Part shown: positions 29,753 to 41,843 of the stretch, one piece after another
Layout: each line of letters starts with the position of its first letter
Position numbering within the stretch: position 1 is the stretch's first letter
NCBI RefSeq assembly: GCF_020497125.1
Contig: NC_059074.1
Location: forward strand, 191,203,415 to 191,267,414
DNA: 64,000 nucleotides
Reading direction: 5' to 3'
Source of the DNA: Mauremys mutica
Lineage: Eukaryota > Chordata > Testudines > Geoemydidae
The notes under the pieces: model-generated
Databases searched by the model: none
Seen by the model: the letters and a program-made list of their open reading frames with translations, nothing else
What the model was told of the DNA's origin: nothing
Position numbers and translations under genes: made by a program

Positions 29753-32659
29753 GTTTATTTTTCCTATTATACTTTCATTAGATCTATATTACTGTTGGAA
29801 AAGAGGAATCAGCAAAGAACCCATCAGTAAAAAAAAAAGCATAAAAATAAGGTGGAAAATACAGTCTGAAGTGTTTTCTTGAGTAAGAATTACATTTGCT
29901 TCAATTTGCCTTTAATTTAATGTAATTGTGGAGCAAGCATTTTGTGTTTTTCAGCTCTTATTTGACTCTTCTTTCACTGGGCACTAGTTAGTCCACAACA
30001 AATTAACCGACAGGAAATAATTCCATTTACTTTTAATTGTTCTGTGCTAACCCTTTAAAGGAAAGCAAGCTAATTTTTCTCTTTTCTGGCTCTGTTTTCT
30101 TGTATGAATTTGGCTACAGGTCATTATGAGAGAGTGCACGTGTGCCCACACACACAGAGAAAGGTATTATTCTGACTGACAGAATATGTTAAATGTTTGA
30201 CAGTCTCCAGATTATCTGCAGTTACGTTGAACATAGGAACAAATCTTTATGGGAACTGCAATACCATAAGGTGAGTAGGAAGCAGCCAAATGGTGGAGAT
30301 ATTTTGACTGGAATATATTTTTATAGAAAGGGATTTTGCGTAATTTGTTAGATTCCATGACAATCAATACATGAGTTTTGGATTGGAACAGCTGATACTC
30401 CCCAAACAAGGAAATTTGCGTCAGACTGCCAAATTGCTTAGCATTGTGGTCACAGTGGATCATTGTACACCAGTACTGCTAAATTTGGCAGTTTCACTTT
30501 ATGCCAGCTCAGCGCCCCATCCACCAGCTGTGGCACCAGTATTTGGGAAGGTGCCATAGATTCTTCTCATTGGCCTTTGGTGACTGTACTAGTTAATCCT
30601 ATCTAATTCTCCTCTCTCCCTCAAGGGTAAAATATCCTTAATTCCCAGGGATGTGCAGGAAGCAGCTGTAACTGCACTCAAAAGGGAGATCCCAGTTAAG
30701 TGATCCATTTAAAGTGTATGGTTTATTTGAGAAATAGAGGAAGGAGGGAGTTTCCTTTTTTAAAAAACGTAATCATTATTAACATACATGAATCACCATA
30801 CAAGTATTTTCAAATCTTATTCATAACTTGTATTTGTTACTTTTAAAAGATTCAGTTGTGTTTGGTCAACCAATTTCATTAGTGGCATGAAAATTATTTA
30901 TTCTTGTAAATGTGCCAATGGCAAACTGTGTTCCTATGGCTTGGGAAAATTTAAGTTAACAGAGGGCAGTAACTGGTGGCTGTCTCCTTAAATTAGCAGT
31001 GCCTGTGCCTCCGTTCATAGTTGTTCCTTGGAGCTATAAAACTTTCTCTTGTTTGTCCGAGACAGTGTTCCTTCTCTTTCAGGCAAGAATTCTCTCTTAT
31101 TATATGGTGAACTGAGTAAAGTTTTTCTCTTCCAGTCCACTCCCATATGGGCGTTTTGATGTACTATCTCCCCAATAATTACTAAAGAAGTCAGATAGGC
31201 TGCTTCTTTTGCCCAACCACAGTGAGGAAGCCGAATCTCCTGAGTTTCCTAGACCTGGGAATCCTAGCTAAGGTTCTGGAAGTTTTGTTTGTGAATTTTC
31301 CCATTTTTTGAATGAGCATCAACAGTATAAATTGAGATGGCAAATAGACTCTTATACAGGTCATCACAGCAGGGCTTCCCCCTGCAGTTTAGCAAGTCCA
31401 TAGGAGATAGGAAGCTGCAGAATTATATCTGGGTGGCATGTGGAAGTAGTTGACAATGGAGTGGGAGAGGGGAAGGATTTAAATCACCCTGGAAAAATAA
31501 GGTGTTAAGGTTCTCTCTCAAAAAATGAAATATTTAAAATGTAATATGGCTAAAAGATCCAGCAGTTCCCTGTCCATATAGCCATTCCCTTACCCCGTCC
31601 AGCCCTGGGCATTCATCTTCCAAGCATTGCTCTGTACCCATTCCTGTACTGTGGTCTCCCAACACCACCTTCAGTGCCTTTCTGTTCCCTGGCCATCAAC
31701 TGTCTCCTCTGCATACAACCCCCCTGCCATCATTGCCCAGCTTCCCTTCAGAGACAGGGTATCACAGCTCCAGGCCACTCCCTTTCCTAACCATAGCCCA
31801 TGTCCCTCCCATTTCACTCTTGCCATCTCCCCCTACCCTACACATCCCACACTCCTGCACCTTCTGATTTTCTCTTAGTGTTCCATCCATGCCTGAAGTC
31901 ATTGCAGAGCAATTTACGGTATTTTTAAATATAATCTTCAGTGATGCTATGCATGTATGTGAAAGAGCTCTGTGTGGACTTATCTGCTCTAGAGTTTAGT
32001 TGTGCTGTGATTCCAGCTGAGTGTTTGTCAGTTAATCAAGTTAACTAGCACGACTGTTAATCTTTAGTGCAGACAGAACACAAAGATTTGTTTCTGCTTG
32101 TGTTCACTTTAGTTGTATCAATCAAAGTCTATGGGTCAGGCTCCCGGGTCTCTATATTAAGAGAACACATAGATGGTAATAAAGGTTACATGCAAAAGAA
32201 AAGCAATCTTGTCTCCACAGAGTTTTAATATTCAGATTTCAACACCACACATCAGGAAATTTGGAGTTAATAGCGAGTGCCACCACAGAGCTATAACTTT
32301 GCCCCCTGCACCAGATGTGTTGCAATATGCTACATACAATTTGCCAAATCCTGCCATTTGTTCTGAACATACAGATCCCACTGAAGTTAAAAAATAAATG
32401 TCAGTGATAATTCCTTTGAATTACATTTTGCTGCATAATTGGCTGAATGGTATTTGGAATTGCTGTGTGTTGTGAGATCATGCAATGAAAGTGAATGCAC
32501 AGAGTGGAGCGGGCAGGGATATTAAGCCTAAGGCATTTTTCGGGAGTAAGGGAAGAACAAAATAACCCTTGCTGAAAGGACAAATGTTTCCTATCTGTGA
32601 GAACTTAATATTTTATCTATATTTAACATGTGTGGACACTGTTTATACAAAAGGGGCCA
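29753..32659. other. No gene seen
   Basis: Unique-looking DNA. Frames up to 83 residues on either strand show no known motif. 31560-31870 is pyrimidine-rich on the plus strand. Confidence 0.4.
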
Positions 32660-32830
32660 TGTTTATATTAGTAATAATACCTAGCTCTTTTCATATGTCA
32701 TTCTCAGTGCTTTTCAAAGGAGCTCAGTATCCTTATCCCTATTTTACAGATGAGGAAACAGAGCCACAGAGAGGGGAAGTGACTTGCCTGAGGTCTCTGA
32801 GTCCCAGCCCAGGGTTCTAGCCACTTGGTC
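32660..32830 (-). mobile_element. MIR-like SINE
   Basis: The stretch with 'ccctattttacagatgagga' and 'cagagaggggaagtgacttg' then 'gcccagggttctagccac' is the reverse complement of MIR from its core to the tRNA-related 5' end, by comparison with the MIR consensus I know. Confidence 0.75.
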
Positions 32831-33530
32831 ACACTCATAATTCTGATATAAAGTATATGTTACACGTATCATGGGCACCTTTGCTTCCCCCCCGTTTTGT
32901 GTCATCATTCCAGGCTGACCCGGCAGGCCCCGTTGCAAGCAGGCGTGGTGTTGCAGGTGAGCCCTTGCTTGATCTTTCTCTAAAGAGCACCCCCTTTTGG
33001 AGGGCCTCATTTATTCTCAGAAAAACCACCACAGAGCACAAAACCAGCACAGAGAACAAAACTCTCACTCCAACATCTCAGTTGGGTGACCAGGTCATTC
33101 TTAGTCTATCTGTCCCCCGTCTGAGTTCAGTGCTCACCTCTGTCTAGGCTCTTCCCCACATGTTCACTTGGTTCTGATCTCTGCCTCTGATGTTAGGCCT
33201 TTTGACTCTACTGGAGTAAGATCTTTCTCTGGAGTCTGGGGAGGCCCATCCACCGTGACTCTTCTCCAGGGACAGCAGATCTTTGCCAGGCTGGACACTG
33301 TCTGGAAGACTCATGGCTGAGAGCAGGCCCTCTTGACTGCAGCCATCTCCCCTCTCTAGGAGCACTTCTTACAGGTCCCCCAGAGAGTTCAGCACTCTAG
33401 GTCCCCTGGGGCAACTCTCCATTGGAGCATCTTTCTCCCTTAGAAGTTTCCTATAATTGAAGTTGAATAACCTTCATTAGGTCCAGTTGCTCATTTACTA
33501 ATCAGCCACCCGGGGAAGCTAATTACCCAC
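32831..33530. other. No gene seen
   Basis: Short frames on both strands only. No feature is supported. Confidence 0.4.
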
Positions 33531-34305
33531 AAGAACAGTCCTACATGGTCAGATCAATGATCCATCTAGCCCACTATCCTGTCTTCCAACAGTGTCCAAT
33601 GCCAGATACTTCAAAGGGAATGAACAGAACAGGGAGATCATCAAGTGATCCATCCCCTGTTATCCAGTCCTAGCATCTTGCAGTCAGAGGCTTAGGTCCC
33701 AGAGCATGGGGTTGCATTCCTGACAATCTTGGCTAGTAGCCACTGATGGACCAATCCTCCATGAATTTATCTAATTATTTTTTGAATCCAGTTATAGTTT
33801 TGGCCTGCACAACATCCCCTGGCAATAGGTTCCACAGGTTGACTGTGCAATGTGTGAAGAAGTACTTCTTTTTGTTTGTTTTAAACCTGCAGTCTATTAA
33901 TTTCATTGACTGATCCCTGGTTCTTGTGTTATGTAAAGGGGTAAATTACACTTCCTTATTCACTTTCTCTTCACCATTCATGATTTTTTAGACCCCCAGT
34001 CATCTCTTTTCTAAACTGAATAATTCCAGTCTTTTTAATCTCTCCTCATATGGAAGTTCTTCCATACCAGTTTTCATTTTTGTTGCCCTTTTCTGTACCT
34101 TTTCCATTTCTAATATATCTTCCTTGAGATGGGGAGACCAGATCTGCACACAGTATGAGTGTATCATGGATTTATGTAGTGGCATTATGATATTTACTGT
34201 CTTATTATCTATCCCTTGTCTAATGGTTCCTAACATTCTGTTAGCTTTTTTGATTGCTGCTGCACATTGAGTTCAGAGAACTATCCATGATGACTCCCCA
34301 GGTGG
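33531..34305 (-). mobile_element. CR1 LINE 3' region
   Basis: The left boundary (element 3' end) reads AAGAACAGTCCTACATGG, then 'cagtgtccaatgccagatac', 'gttccacaggttgactgtgc', 'gcacattgagttcagagaac'. These follow the CR1 order seen at 7646 and, inverted, at 49.9 kb. A 78-residue minus frame at 34000-34236 is the C-terminal CR1 tail 'KRATKMKTGMEELPYEERLK'. It is 5'-truncated at about 34305. Confidence 0.88.
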
Positions 34306-34411
34306 GACCTTCATAAGACTGAGCCCTAACTCCCTATAATAGGCAATTGCCCCAGGATGGAGAGCCTGGCACAAAGCAGAACAAACAGCATGCCAAGAAA
34401 TGCCTTTAGAG

Positions 34412-34745
34412 CATTGGTTCCCAAAATTTGTTCCACTGCTTGTGCAGGGAAAGCCCCTGGCAGGCTGGGCCGGTTTGTTTACCTGCCGTGTCCGCAGGTT
34501 CAGCCGATTGCGGCTTCCAGTGGCCGCGGTTCGCTGCTCCAGGCCAATGGGAGCTGCTGGAAGCGGCACGGGCCGAGGGACGTACTGGCCACCACTTCCA
34601 GCAGCTCCCAATGGCCTGGAGCAGCGAATCGCATCCACTGGGAGCCGCAATCGGATGAACCTGCAGATGCGGCAGGTACACAAACTGGCCTGGCCCACCA
34701 GGGGCTTTCCCTGCACAAGCGGTGGAACAAGTTTGGGAACCATTG
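34412..34745. mobile_element. Palindromic hAT MITE copy A, perfect 8-bp duplication
   Basis: It starts CATTGGTTCCCAAAATTTG and ends GTTTGGGAACCATTG. The flanks are identical 8-mers CTTTAGAG (34404-34411 and 34746-34753), diagnostic of hAT transposition. The two halves are near-perfect inverted repeats of about 155 bases, separated by a short loop that includes 'gaggga'. Six overlapping reading frames on both strands mirror one another because of the palindrome and are not genes. Confidence 0.93.
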
Positions 34746-34753
34746 CTTTAGAG

Positions 34754-35303
34754 AGTCACAGCGGCAACCATATTTCAAGTGAATTTACTTGAGAGAATGA
34801 GATCCCTGGATGAAAATTGGGACAATCTGGCTTTCTTGTCATACAATCTATATTTGAAGTCTGAGCTGCCCCTGGATAAGTGATCAGAATTTCCACTGCC
34901 CCCCCACCCCGGCCTGTCGAGTGTTCATCATCTCTTTAACGGCTCATTTTGTCTGAAATATACAAGCATATCACTGGAGGATCCATGCTGCCTTCCACCC
35001 ACTTGTACGATCCCCACTGGTATGTGGGTGGCCAATGCGTGGCCTAAGTACTCATTTCATTGTGCTGTCAACACGCTCAGTACATTTTGGGGTGAAAGAT
35101 ACATGCCAGGGAATTTGGGGCAGTGGGGAGGAGGTGGCTTGTAGGGAAGAGTGAATTGAAAGCACTTTCATGAGGATTGTTGCCATGGTAACCACTTCCT
35201 TTTCTCTGTGCGTGCAGAATGTTGGACTCGACCTCTTATAAAGTGCAGCTCATCTCACAAATTTGTGTGTGTGAAGAGGGGGAAGAAGTGCCTTGGAAAC
35301 ACT
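34754..35303. other. No gene seen
   Basis: This is spacer between the two palindromic elements. A C-run lies at 34899-34908. Confidence 0.4.
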
Positions 35304-35381
35304 TAGGGCTAGATCCCCAGCCTCTGTGAGCTGGCATCACTGTAATGGAGCTATGCCAATTTACTCCAGGGAGTCTGCCCT
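35304..35381. mobile_element. Short palindromic MITE
   Basis: 'agggctagatccccagcctc' at the left pairs imperfectly with 'gggagtctgccct' at the right, with 'atggagctatgcc' in the middle. It belongs to the small MITE group described at 26104. Confidence 0.5.
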
Positions 35382-35525
35382 GTAGTTTAATATTCTAAAC
35401 AGCATTTTCATAACTTCTATAGGCCTTTAGGGGGAGCTGAGGACCATGGAGATTGGAGGGTTGTGCGTTTCATTTAACTTTTAAGATGATAGATAGTAAA
35501 ACACTTCCATCTTGTTACATTAGAG

Positions 35526-35858
35526 CAGTGTTTCCCAAACTTGGGACGCCGCTTGTGTAGGGAAAGCCTCTGGCGGGCCGGGCCGGTTTGTGTACCTGCA
35601 ATGTCTGCAGGTTCGGCCGATGGCGGCTCCCAGTGGATGCGATTCGCTGCTCCAGGCCATTGGGAGCTGCTGGAAATGGCGGCCAGTACGTCCCTCGGCC
35701 CGTGCCGCTTCCAGCAGCTCCCATTGGCCTGGAGCAGTGAACCGCAGCCATTGGAAGCCATGATCGGCCGGACCTGCAGAGGCGGCAGATAAACAAACCG
35801 GCCCGGCCCGCCAGGGGCTTTCCCTACACAAGCGGCATCCCAAGTTTGGGAAACACTG
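35526..35858. mobile_element. Palindromic hAT MITE copy B
   Basis: It starts CAGTGTTTCCCAAACTTGGG and ends CAAGTTTGGGAAACACTG. Flanking 8-mers CATTAGAG (35518-35525) and TATTAGAG (35859-35866) match at seven of eight positions. It has the same family as copy A, 780 bases away, with the same arms and about the same length (333 versus 334). The internal 'ggccggtttgtgtacctgc' block is shared. All frames here are palindrome shadows. Confidence 0.92.
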
Positions 35859-35866
35859 TATTAGAG

Positions 35867-36469
35867 GAAGGAAAGTGATGTTGTAGTTAGGCCTGGAGGT
35901 CAGGGAATTGGGACTCTGAGGTTTCCAGCTGAAAGGAAATAGACCAGTCCTGGGGCAGCTTCCAGCCACTTGCTCCTTACACCTGGTCATCCTTTGGGAG
36001 TGAGCAGACCAGGGGAGGAATGGATGGACCAGGACACTTTTTTGCCCCTTCTGCACTCAGTGGATTTTCCAATGGAATGTTAATACAATCTCAGGCAATG
36101 TTAGTTTTCTATCGTGCCCCTTTCAGGTCAGGGAAATTCTGGGGCAGTTGCTACATAGGGAAGCCCTGACAGGGTTGTTGTGGGGAGCAGGCCGTGGGGG
36201 CACAGAACCGACACAAAGGCACTTAGGCCTCTGTACAAATTGCCTCACCTCCTGCTGGTCTCAGAGATCTGAAAGGTTTGTGGCCTGCTCTGTGGGGGTG
36301 GCAAATTCCCACCCCCAGGCAGAACTGGTGGTAGGAGATAGTTCTCTACACGAAGAACCCTTGTGTTTCATCTTGCTTATTGGGGCTACATTTCCTAGCT
36401 CAGAGGGTACTTGTTTGGTGTAACTAATTCAGGCCTTTCAAGGCCCTCAGTACTGTGTTGGTCATCAGA
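35867..36469. other. No gene seen
   Basis: Unassigned sequence with no coding support. Confidence 0.4.
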
Positions 36470-36615
36470 TTTTCAGTAGAGTTCAGCTTACATTTAGACG
36501 ACTAAATGGAAGTGGCCAGGTTTTGCCTTCAGTGGGAGCTGTGGGGTGCTCAGCACCTCTGAACATCTGATCACTTGATTTAGGTGGTAAATGGGAGCCA
36601 AGCTCTTTTGAAACT
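36470..36615. repeat. Palindromic repeat with 'agctcagcttacattta' arms
   Basis: It contains 'gttcagcttacatttagacg' at the left and 'aatgggagccaagctcttttg' at the right, with 'gggagctgtggggtgctcag' in the middle. Left and right pair in a degenerate hairpin. A related copy is at 10942-11060. Confidence 0.5.
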
Positions 36616-37502
36616 CAGGTTCCCAAGATACAAAGTATTATTATATTACTCTTTGCAGCCCTGAAGGTGGAGAAAAAGCCCCCAGATATTTATTGTCAAC
36701 CACATTTTTTTAATCCTTGTTTTTGCTTTTTTTGAGTGTGATATCTCCCTTTGTGTTAAATAAACAACCATGCAGGGTGTATTTTTCTGTACGCATAGGA
36801 CTTTTAAATGCTGTTTAAGGACTATCTTATTGTTTCATACACTTCTCCTGGTCAAGCACATCAGCGAGAGTCTTGAAGTTGAACAACCCTAAGGGCTAAG
36901 AGGCTCACTTGTGACTTTAACAGCTCTTCATTATTTTGTATCGCAGGGTTGAAACTGACATTGTCATGCCCAGGGACTATTTCTATAGGGTCAGTTCCCT
37001 TTTCTATTCCTTTTGCTCTCTCTCACTATTTTAGCTTTGATGCCTTAGTGGTAGTACTGAACTGACCCCTGAAATTCCTGGCAAAGACTGATGAGCTTTT
37101 CCTACTGTAGTTAATCTTTTCATTATCAATACACTAAATGCAGACCCAGTGTTTCAAAATGTCAGGTCCCTTTTCTTTCTCTCAGTTTCTCTAACACGCT
37201 ACAATCTGTAACTCTAAATATTCATCAGACCACATAAATAATCCTGACATTTTGATCCACCCTCTGTCTGCCGCTCTGCCAAGACCATTCACTGGTGCCA
37301 AAACCAAGCCCTGTGCTGCTTTCATGGGGTTCTGAGGGGCTGGAGAATGGTAATTCTGATGAAAGTCATGGACTTATGGTGCTGTCTGGAGTCGTGCCTA
37401 TATCTTCCAACGTTCTGAAGCATAGTCTCTCATTTTTCTCTCATAACTCTTCTGTATGTAGCTTTGATTATTCTGTTTGGGTGCTGCATGATTATATACA
37501 AT
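36616..37502. other. No gene seen
   Basis: Mixed unique DNA. No feature is supported. Confidence 0.4.
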
Positions 37503-37580
37503 GGGCCTGATTCTCTGCTCGTTTACACCAGTGTAAATTAGGATCGGTAGAAAACTGGTTTAAGAAGCCAATCAGGCCCC
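37503..37580. mobile_element. Short palindromic MITE with GGGCCTGATT ends
   Basis: The left end is GGGCCTGATT and the right end AATCAGGCCCC, an exact 10-base inverted pair. The centre holds 'gtttacaccagtgtaaatta', itself a palindrome. The whole element is 78 bases. Confidence 0.65.
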
Positions 37581-37735
37581 ACTTGGCTGTCAGTCTGTGT
37601 GCTTATGGGCAGTGCTGTGAGGAGATTCAAGATGGAGGATCTTACACTGCTCTCTCTTTCCTAGGGCTATTGCATTTAGTTGTTCATTGTGTGTTTTTCC
37701 TTACTCAAAAATAAGAAAGACAGACTAGAAAAAAT

Positions 37736-37750
37736 GTATATATATATATG
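37736..37750. repeat. TA microsatellite
   Basis: A short (TA) run in 'gtatatatatatatgg'. It is simple-sequence DNA of no further note. Confidence 0.8.
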
Positions 37751-37971
37751 GAAAATAGAAAGCTCTGTCCCACACAGCCACCTTTTCTAACTCCCTTTCA
37801 TTTCTGCACCCTATTCATGTCAGAAATCATCAGTCATAACACACAGGGCCTGATTCTTCTCTTTATTGCCAGTACATGGCATCCATATAACATAAATCAG
37901 GCCTCAAAAATCACAAGACTGGCTTAAAAATCATGAGATATAAAATAGGATTTTCTTTGCCTTCTATTTTT

Positions 37972-38249
37972 GAGGCTCTAGACATTTCACCGCCCCAAGC
38001 AGGGTGGCATGCCACGGGGGGCGCTCTGCCGGTCGCCGGGAGGGTGGCAGGCGGCTCCGGTGGACCTCCAGCAGGCGTGCCTGCGGAGGGTCCGCTGATC
38101 CCGCGGTCCGCTGGTCCCGCAGCTTTGGTAGACCTTCCGCAGGCTCCGGAGCCACCTGCCGCCCTCCCGACGACCAGCAGAGCGCCCCCCACGGCATGCC
38201 GCCCCAAGCACACGCTTGGCGTGCTGGGGCCTGGAGCCGCCCCTGCCCT
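37972..38249. mobile_element. GC-rich palindromic hAT-like element, left end lost
   Basis: The right end is GGAGCCGCCCCTG (38237-38249). The left has 'ggctctagacattt', so the expected CAGGGGC start has been replaced. Arms of about 75-95 bases pair strongly ('ggggggcgctctgccggtcg' with its inverse near 38170-38190). CpG sites are plentiful. Four frames of 74-110 residues across it are composition shadows. Placement in the hAT group follows from the CAGGGGC-like end and is inference. Confidence 0.7.
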
Positions 38250-39799
38250 CAGCTCACATTTTTGAGGTTTTCCTCACAATCAGGAAGGCTAGAAACGTAC
38301 ATTTTTAAAAAGTGGAAGCTGAGATTCTGAGGTAATCACTTAACTCCAGGTGATGGGGCTTTAAGAAAAACTGCAACCATTGCAAGATTTGTACATTGCA
38401 GAGCTAGCAGTGCTGCTGGCACCTTGTGTCATCATGTACATTTGTGAAAAGTGAGAGTAAAACACTGCTTGTCTGAATTGGTAGCATTTTACACTCCTTT
38501 TGGAATGGTGCAAGTGACTGTACAAGGTGCAAGCCAATATCAATTGGCCAGTAGGAGATTTTGTATCTTTAAGCACCTATAGGAGAATTTAGAGGAAGGT
38601 GCCCCGTTACAGAAATTCTCTAAAACCATATACTTATCGCTAATATCCACTTTAGCTACAAATCTTACAAAATAAAAGTCCACGTATGGTCAGAGAAGTG
38701 CCTATTTAAAAATGACACCTTCTTCCTGAGTAGACCTGCTTACCATGTGTAGTCCAAGTAGTATCTGCTTACTCTGCTACATTTTAGTCCTGTTGGCACT
38801 GTGAATCCAATAGGAGAGAGGGAGTAGGAGCATGCCCTAGCTCATTCAGTATCAGAATTGTTAAGTTCCAATTTTTTTTTTAAATCTTTATTACTGACAA
38901 TGATGTTTGAGCCAAACCCAGATTGAATTACTGATCCCAGACTGAGTTTGCAGAACTCAAAATAAATAAATAAAAAATGCTTTGCTCATGAACTGAGCAC
39001 ACTGGAGCCGCAGTCCATTGAAAAAAAACAGAGAGGCCCATCACACCCTTTTTATAGAATTATTTTTCAGAGCACAATATAATCACATTTTTAACCTATG
39101 CTTGACTTATATGAGGAAAACAAAAGCAAAACCCTCAGGGTAGTCAGTGCTCTACATAACAAGAGAAAACCTAGCTTTTAAAAAAAATATTGTACTATAG
39201 TTTAAAAAATAAAAATATAGGTTGTTAAAGCCCAGGGTTATGGAGAGAACAGACTTGACAAGGTACCCGGGAACTGCATGCTACCTAAAAAGGGAAGACA
39301 AAAAATAAAACAATATTGAGTAGTTTGAAATCCACTACTTGTCCCATAAAATGGTGAAAGAATAGCAAAAGGGAGCCAGTCATGCTTGCAAAGCAATGCA
39401 GTAAAAGATACCTATTTAAGAGCGTAGGGGAGTGTTAGTCTCTATAACAATTAAAAGAATTCACAGATATGCTAAAGAGGAAAAGATTTTCTTTTAAAAT
39501 GAGCCTAAATGCCAGATGAAGCCTTTCTACTCAGGTGTTACAAAGTATGAGACTACGGAAGCCTCTGCTCTTTGGTAGCTAAGACCGTTCGCAGCCTTGA
39601 GGTCAGATGGGACTTTCTAGTAGCACTGGACATTCAAACAGCAGAGTCACCATAGGCACCTTCCTCCAGCTCCAGATAGCAAGAATACACCTTTCTTCTT
39701 TCTCTGATAATGACCTGGCTGTAATAATCTGTGCATTCATCACCTCAATGCATCGCTATTATAGGTCACTCAACCTTTGTCTAGTCAAAAAATACCCAA
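38250..39799. other. No gene seen
   Basis: AT-rich DNA, with A-runs near 39180-39215. No element or gene is supported. Confidence 0.4.
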
Positions 39800-40190
39800 A
39801 AAACTACAGTTGGCACATAATACAGCATCTGGTCTTCTGAGTGGGATGAGATGAAGAGAATATATTACATAGCGTTCCGCTACCTATCCTGAATCCCGAT
39901 TCAGTGCTGGATCCTGTCCAAAGTTCAGGTATTGATCTGTAAATCTCTTTGAGGAATAGACCCATGGCAGCTAATGGCTCATCTCTACTTCTTTGACCTA
40001 TGACTGCAACAACACAGCATGGTATGCGCCATCTGCCAGAATTTGGGTATAAGAGGGAGCTTCCAGAACAACTTTCTGAACTGTAGACAAGGCTTTGTAA
40101 CACTTTCTGGATGAGGATATTAGGAAAAGTCCTGCTTACCCTCTCCATCTTCACAGCACATGGTTGAAAACTCACTACTTTAATAAAGCA
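39800..40190 (+). pseudogene. Possible LINE ORF2 C-terminal relic
   Basis: In shifting plus frames the last part reads WLKTHYFNKALP near 40160-40196. This resembles the 'KTHLFN' ending of many LINE reverse-transcriptase polyproteins, and ARIWV stands upstream near 40035. Nothing else aligns clearly, so this is weak and could be chance. Confidence 0.28.
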
Positions 40191-40199
40191 CTTCCCAAA

Positions 40200-41635
40200 A
40201 AATCAAGCAGACGAGAACCTGGCAGCATGCTCTAAAGAGTAGTCACAATGCTAAATTCTGTAAAGCACAGTGGTAGATGGTACCAGAGTAGCTTCCCTGA
40301 CAAGAGGGATATGGCAGAAGGATGAAGTGGGAGACTCATAGTAATATCCCAGAATAAGACAAACACAAACAGGAAGTTGGTCTGCAGATTCACCATGGTA
40401 GTGTGCTCTTCCAACAGGTTACACAATCCCCTTGAAATCCAGACAAAGTGTGTTCCTAGTTCCAAGTGTTGTGCAACTTTGTTCAACACCTCACCGATGA
40501 GAGGGAAGGAGCTTCTATGCCCTATATGCAGCAGCTGCAGTATGAGTGGGCAGTTGGGACATGTAGGATCCAAAGATTCCTGCTTTTCTTCCCCACAACA
40601 GCAATGGGAGTTCAGGAGAGGCACAAAGGACACTACCTCCCTACACCCTTCCTAGCAGCAGCTGGAGGTGAGCTAGGGGATCCAAACAAACTGACCAACT
40701 GCACTCTCCCCGCTGCAGCAGAAGTAGCAGTGAATGGGGAACACAGGTCCAGACTATCTGTAATGTGCTCCAGTATTCCTCCCCTGGGCCAATCCTGCTT
40801 TGTCCTTCCAGTGTTTTCTTTGAAGCTGCGCCTCAGTCTCATTTAACAAAAGGTCTGAGGGATGCCTGTCAGTGGGAGACTGAGTCAGCCGGTGGTACTC
40901 AATCTAGGTTCTTATATCAAGCCCATCACGGTAGTATAGTACCACTTTTCCTGCAGCCTGCGGGGAGGAAGAAAGGCAGCCTGCCTGCTTGTAGATCCAG
41001 CATCCCCTGGTGTCATGGAAGGCACTCTGCAGAGAACTGGGCTTGCAACCCCTCTGGTTGCATGAGATTCTAGCAGGGTTATGGGGACTAATGAGGGTAA
41101 GCAAAGAAAGAGAGAGGGCAAATATGCAAGTGCTATGAAATTTGGCAGCTATCCACGTTCAGACACAGATGAACCAGGTTCAACAACGTTGTTAAAGGCT
41201 CTTGACCCTCATGTGGTGTTTGAGGTTCAGGTAGGCCTCTGGCTTAGTAGGAACAGGTCCCACAGTACTTCCTATATCCTCAGGGAGCTAACATTGAGGG
41301 CAACATTTAAACCTTTGGGTTCCTTCTTATATGGAGCACTCTGCACCCAACCCATCAATTAAACGAGGCATGTGTATTTTGTCCCACTCACCGTGGACAC
41401 TTGGCAGCCCTTGTGCAGATAACCTTTAAACATGTTTTTCACATGCAGCTCCACACTTCCTGATTTGATCAGTGACCAAAAGCAAACAGATTGCTAAAAC
41501 TCTAATCACCACTTGGATGTCTGACATAACCCAACCCAGCAAATACTAGAATTCTTATGGGGGGAAACCCTAGCCTTATGAAATTTCCAGACAGATTACT
41601 ATCTGTCTAGGTACCTGTCTGGCACCCATCACCAT
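40200..41635. other. No gene seen
   Basis: Overlapping frames of 66-133 residues on both strands have no recognisable domain and no supporting context. Confidence 0.4.
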
Positions 41636-41639
41636 AGTA

Positions 41640-41843
41640 TCACAATCTTTGATATATTTATCCTCACAAACACCCCTGTGTGGTAGGGCAGTATCCCCAT
41701 TTTACAGACCAGGAATTAAGGCACAGAGAGATTAAGTGCCGTACTCAAGGTCACAAGGAAGCCTGTGGTGGAACAGACAATTGAACCAAGGTTTCATAGG
41801 CTGCAGGTTAGCACCCTAACCACTGAACCATCCTTCCTCTTGT
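41640..41843 (-). mobile_element. MIR-like SINE, near full core
   Basis: 'atcctcacaaacacccctgtg', 'ccattttacagaccagga', 'ggcacagagagattaagtgc', 'caaggtcacaagg' and 'cctaaccactgaaccat' appear in the order of the reverse complement of MIR. The tRNA-like 5' end is at the right, around 41810-41840. It is the clearest MIR copy in the window. Confidence 0.85.

Noticed and set aside
34273..34792. Six overlapping frames of 76-156 residues on both strands
   Set aside because: They are mirrored translations of a palindromic hAT MITE. The same peptides recur at 35474-36056 in the second copy.
37963..38268. 'atttttgagg' on both sides as a target-site duplication
   Set aside because: The right copy is 13 bases away from the element end, and the left copy overlaps the element's own motif.
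40232..41121. Overlapping frames of 66-133 residues as a possible small gene
   Set aside because: No domain, frames on both strands, and no splice or promoter context.
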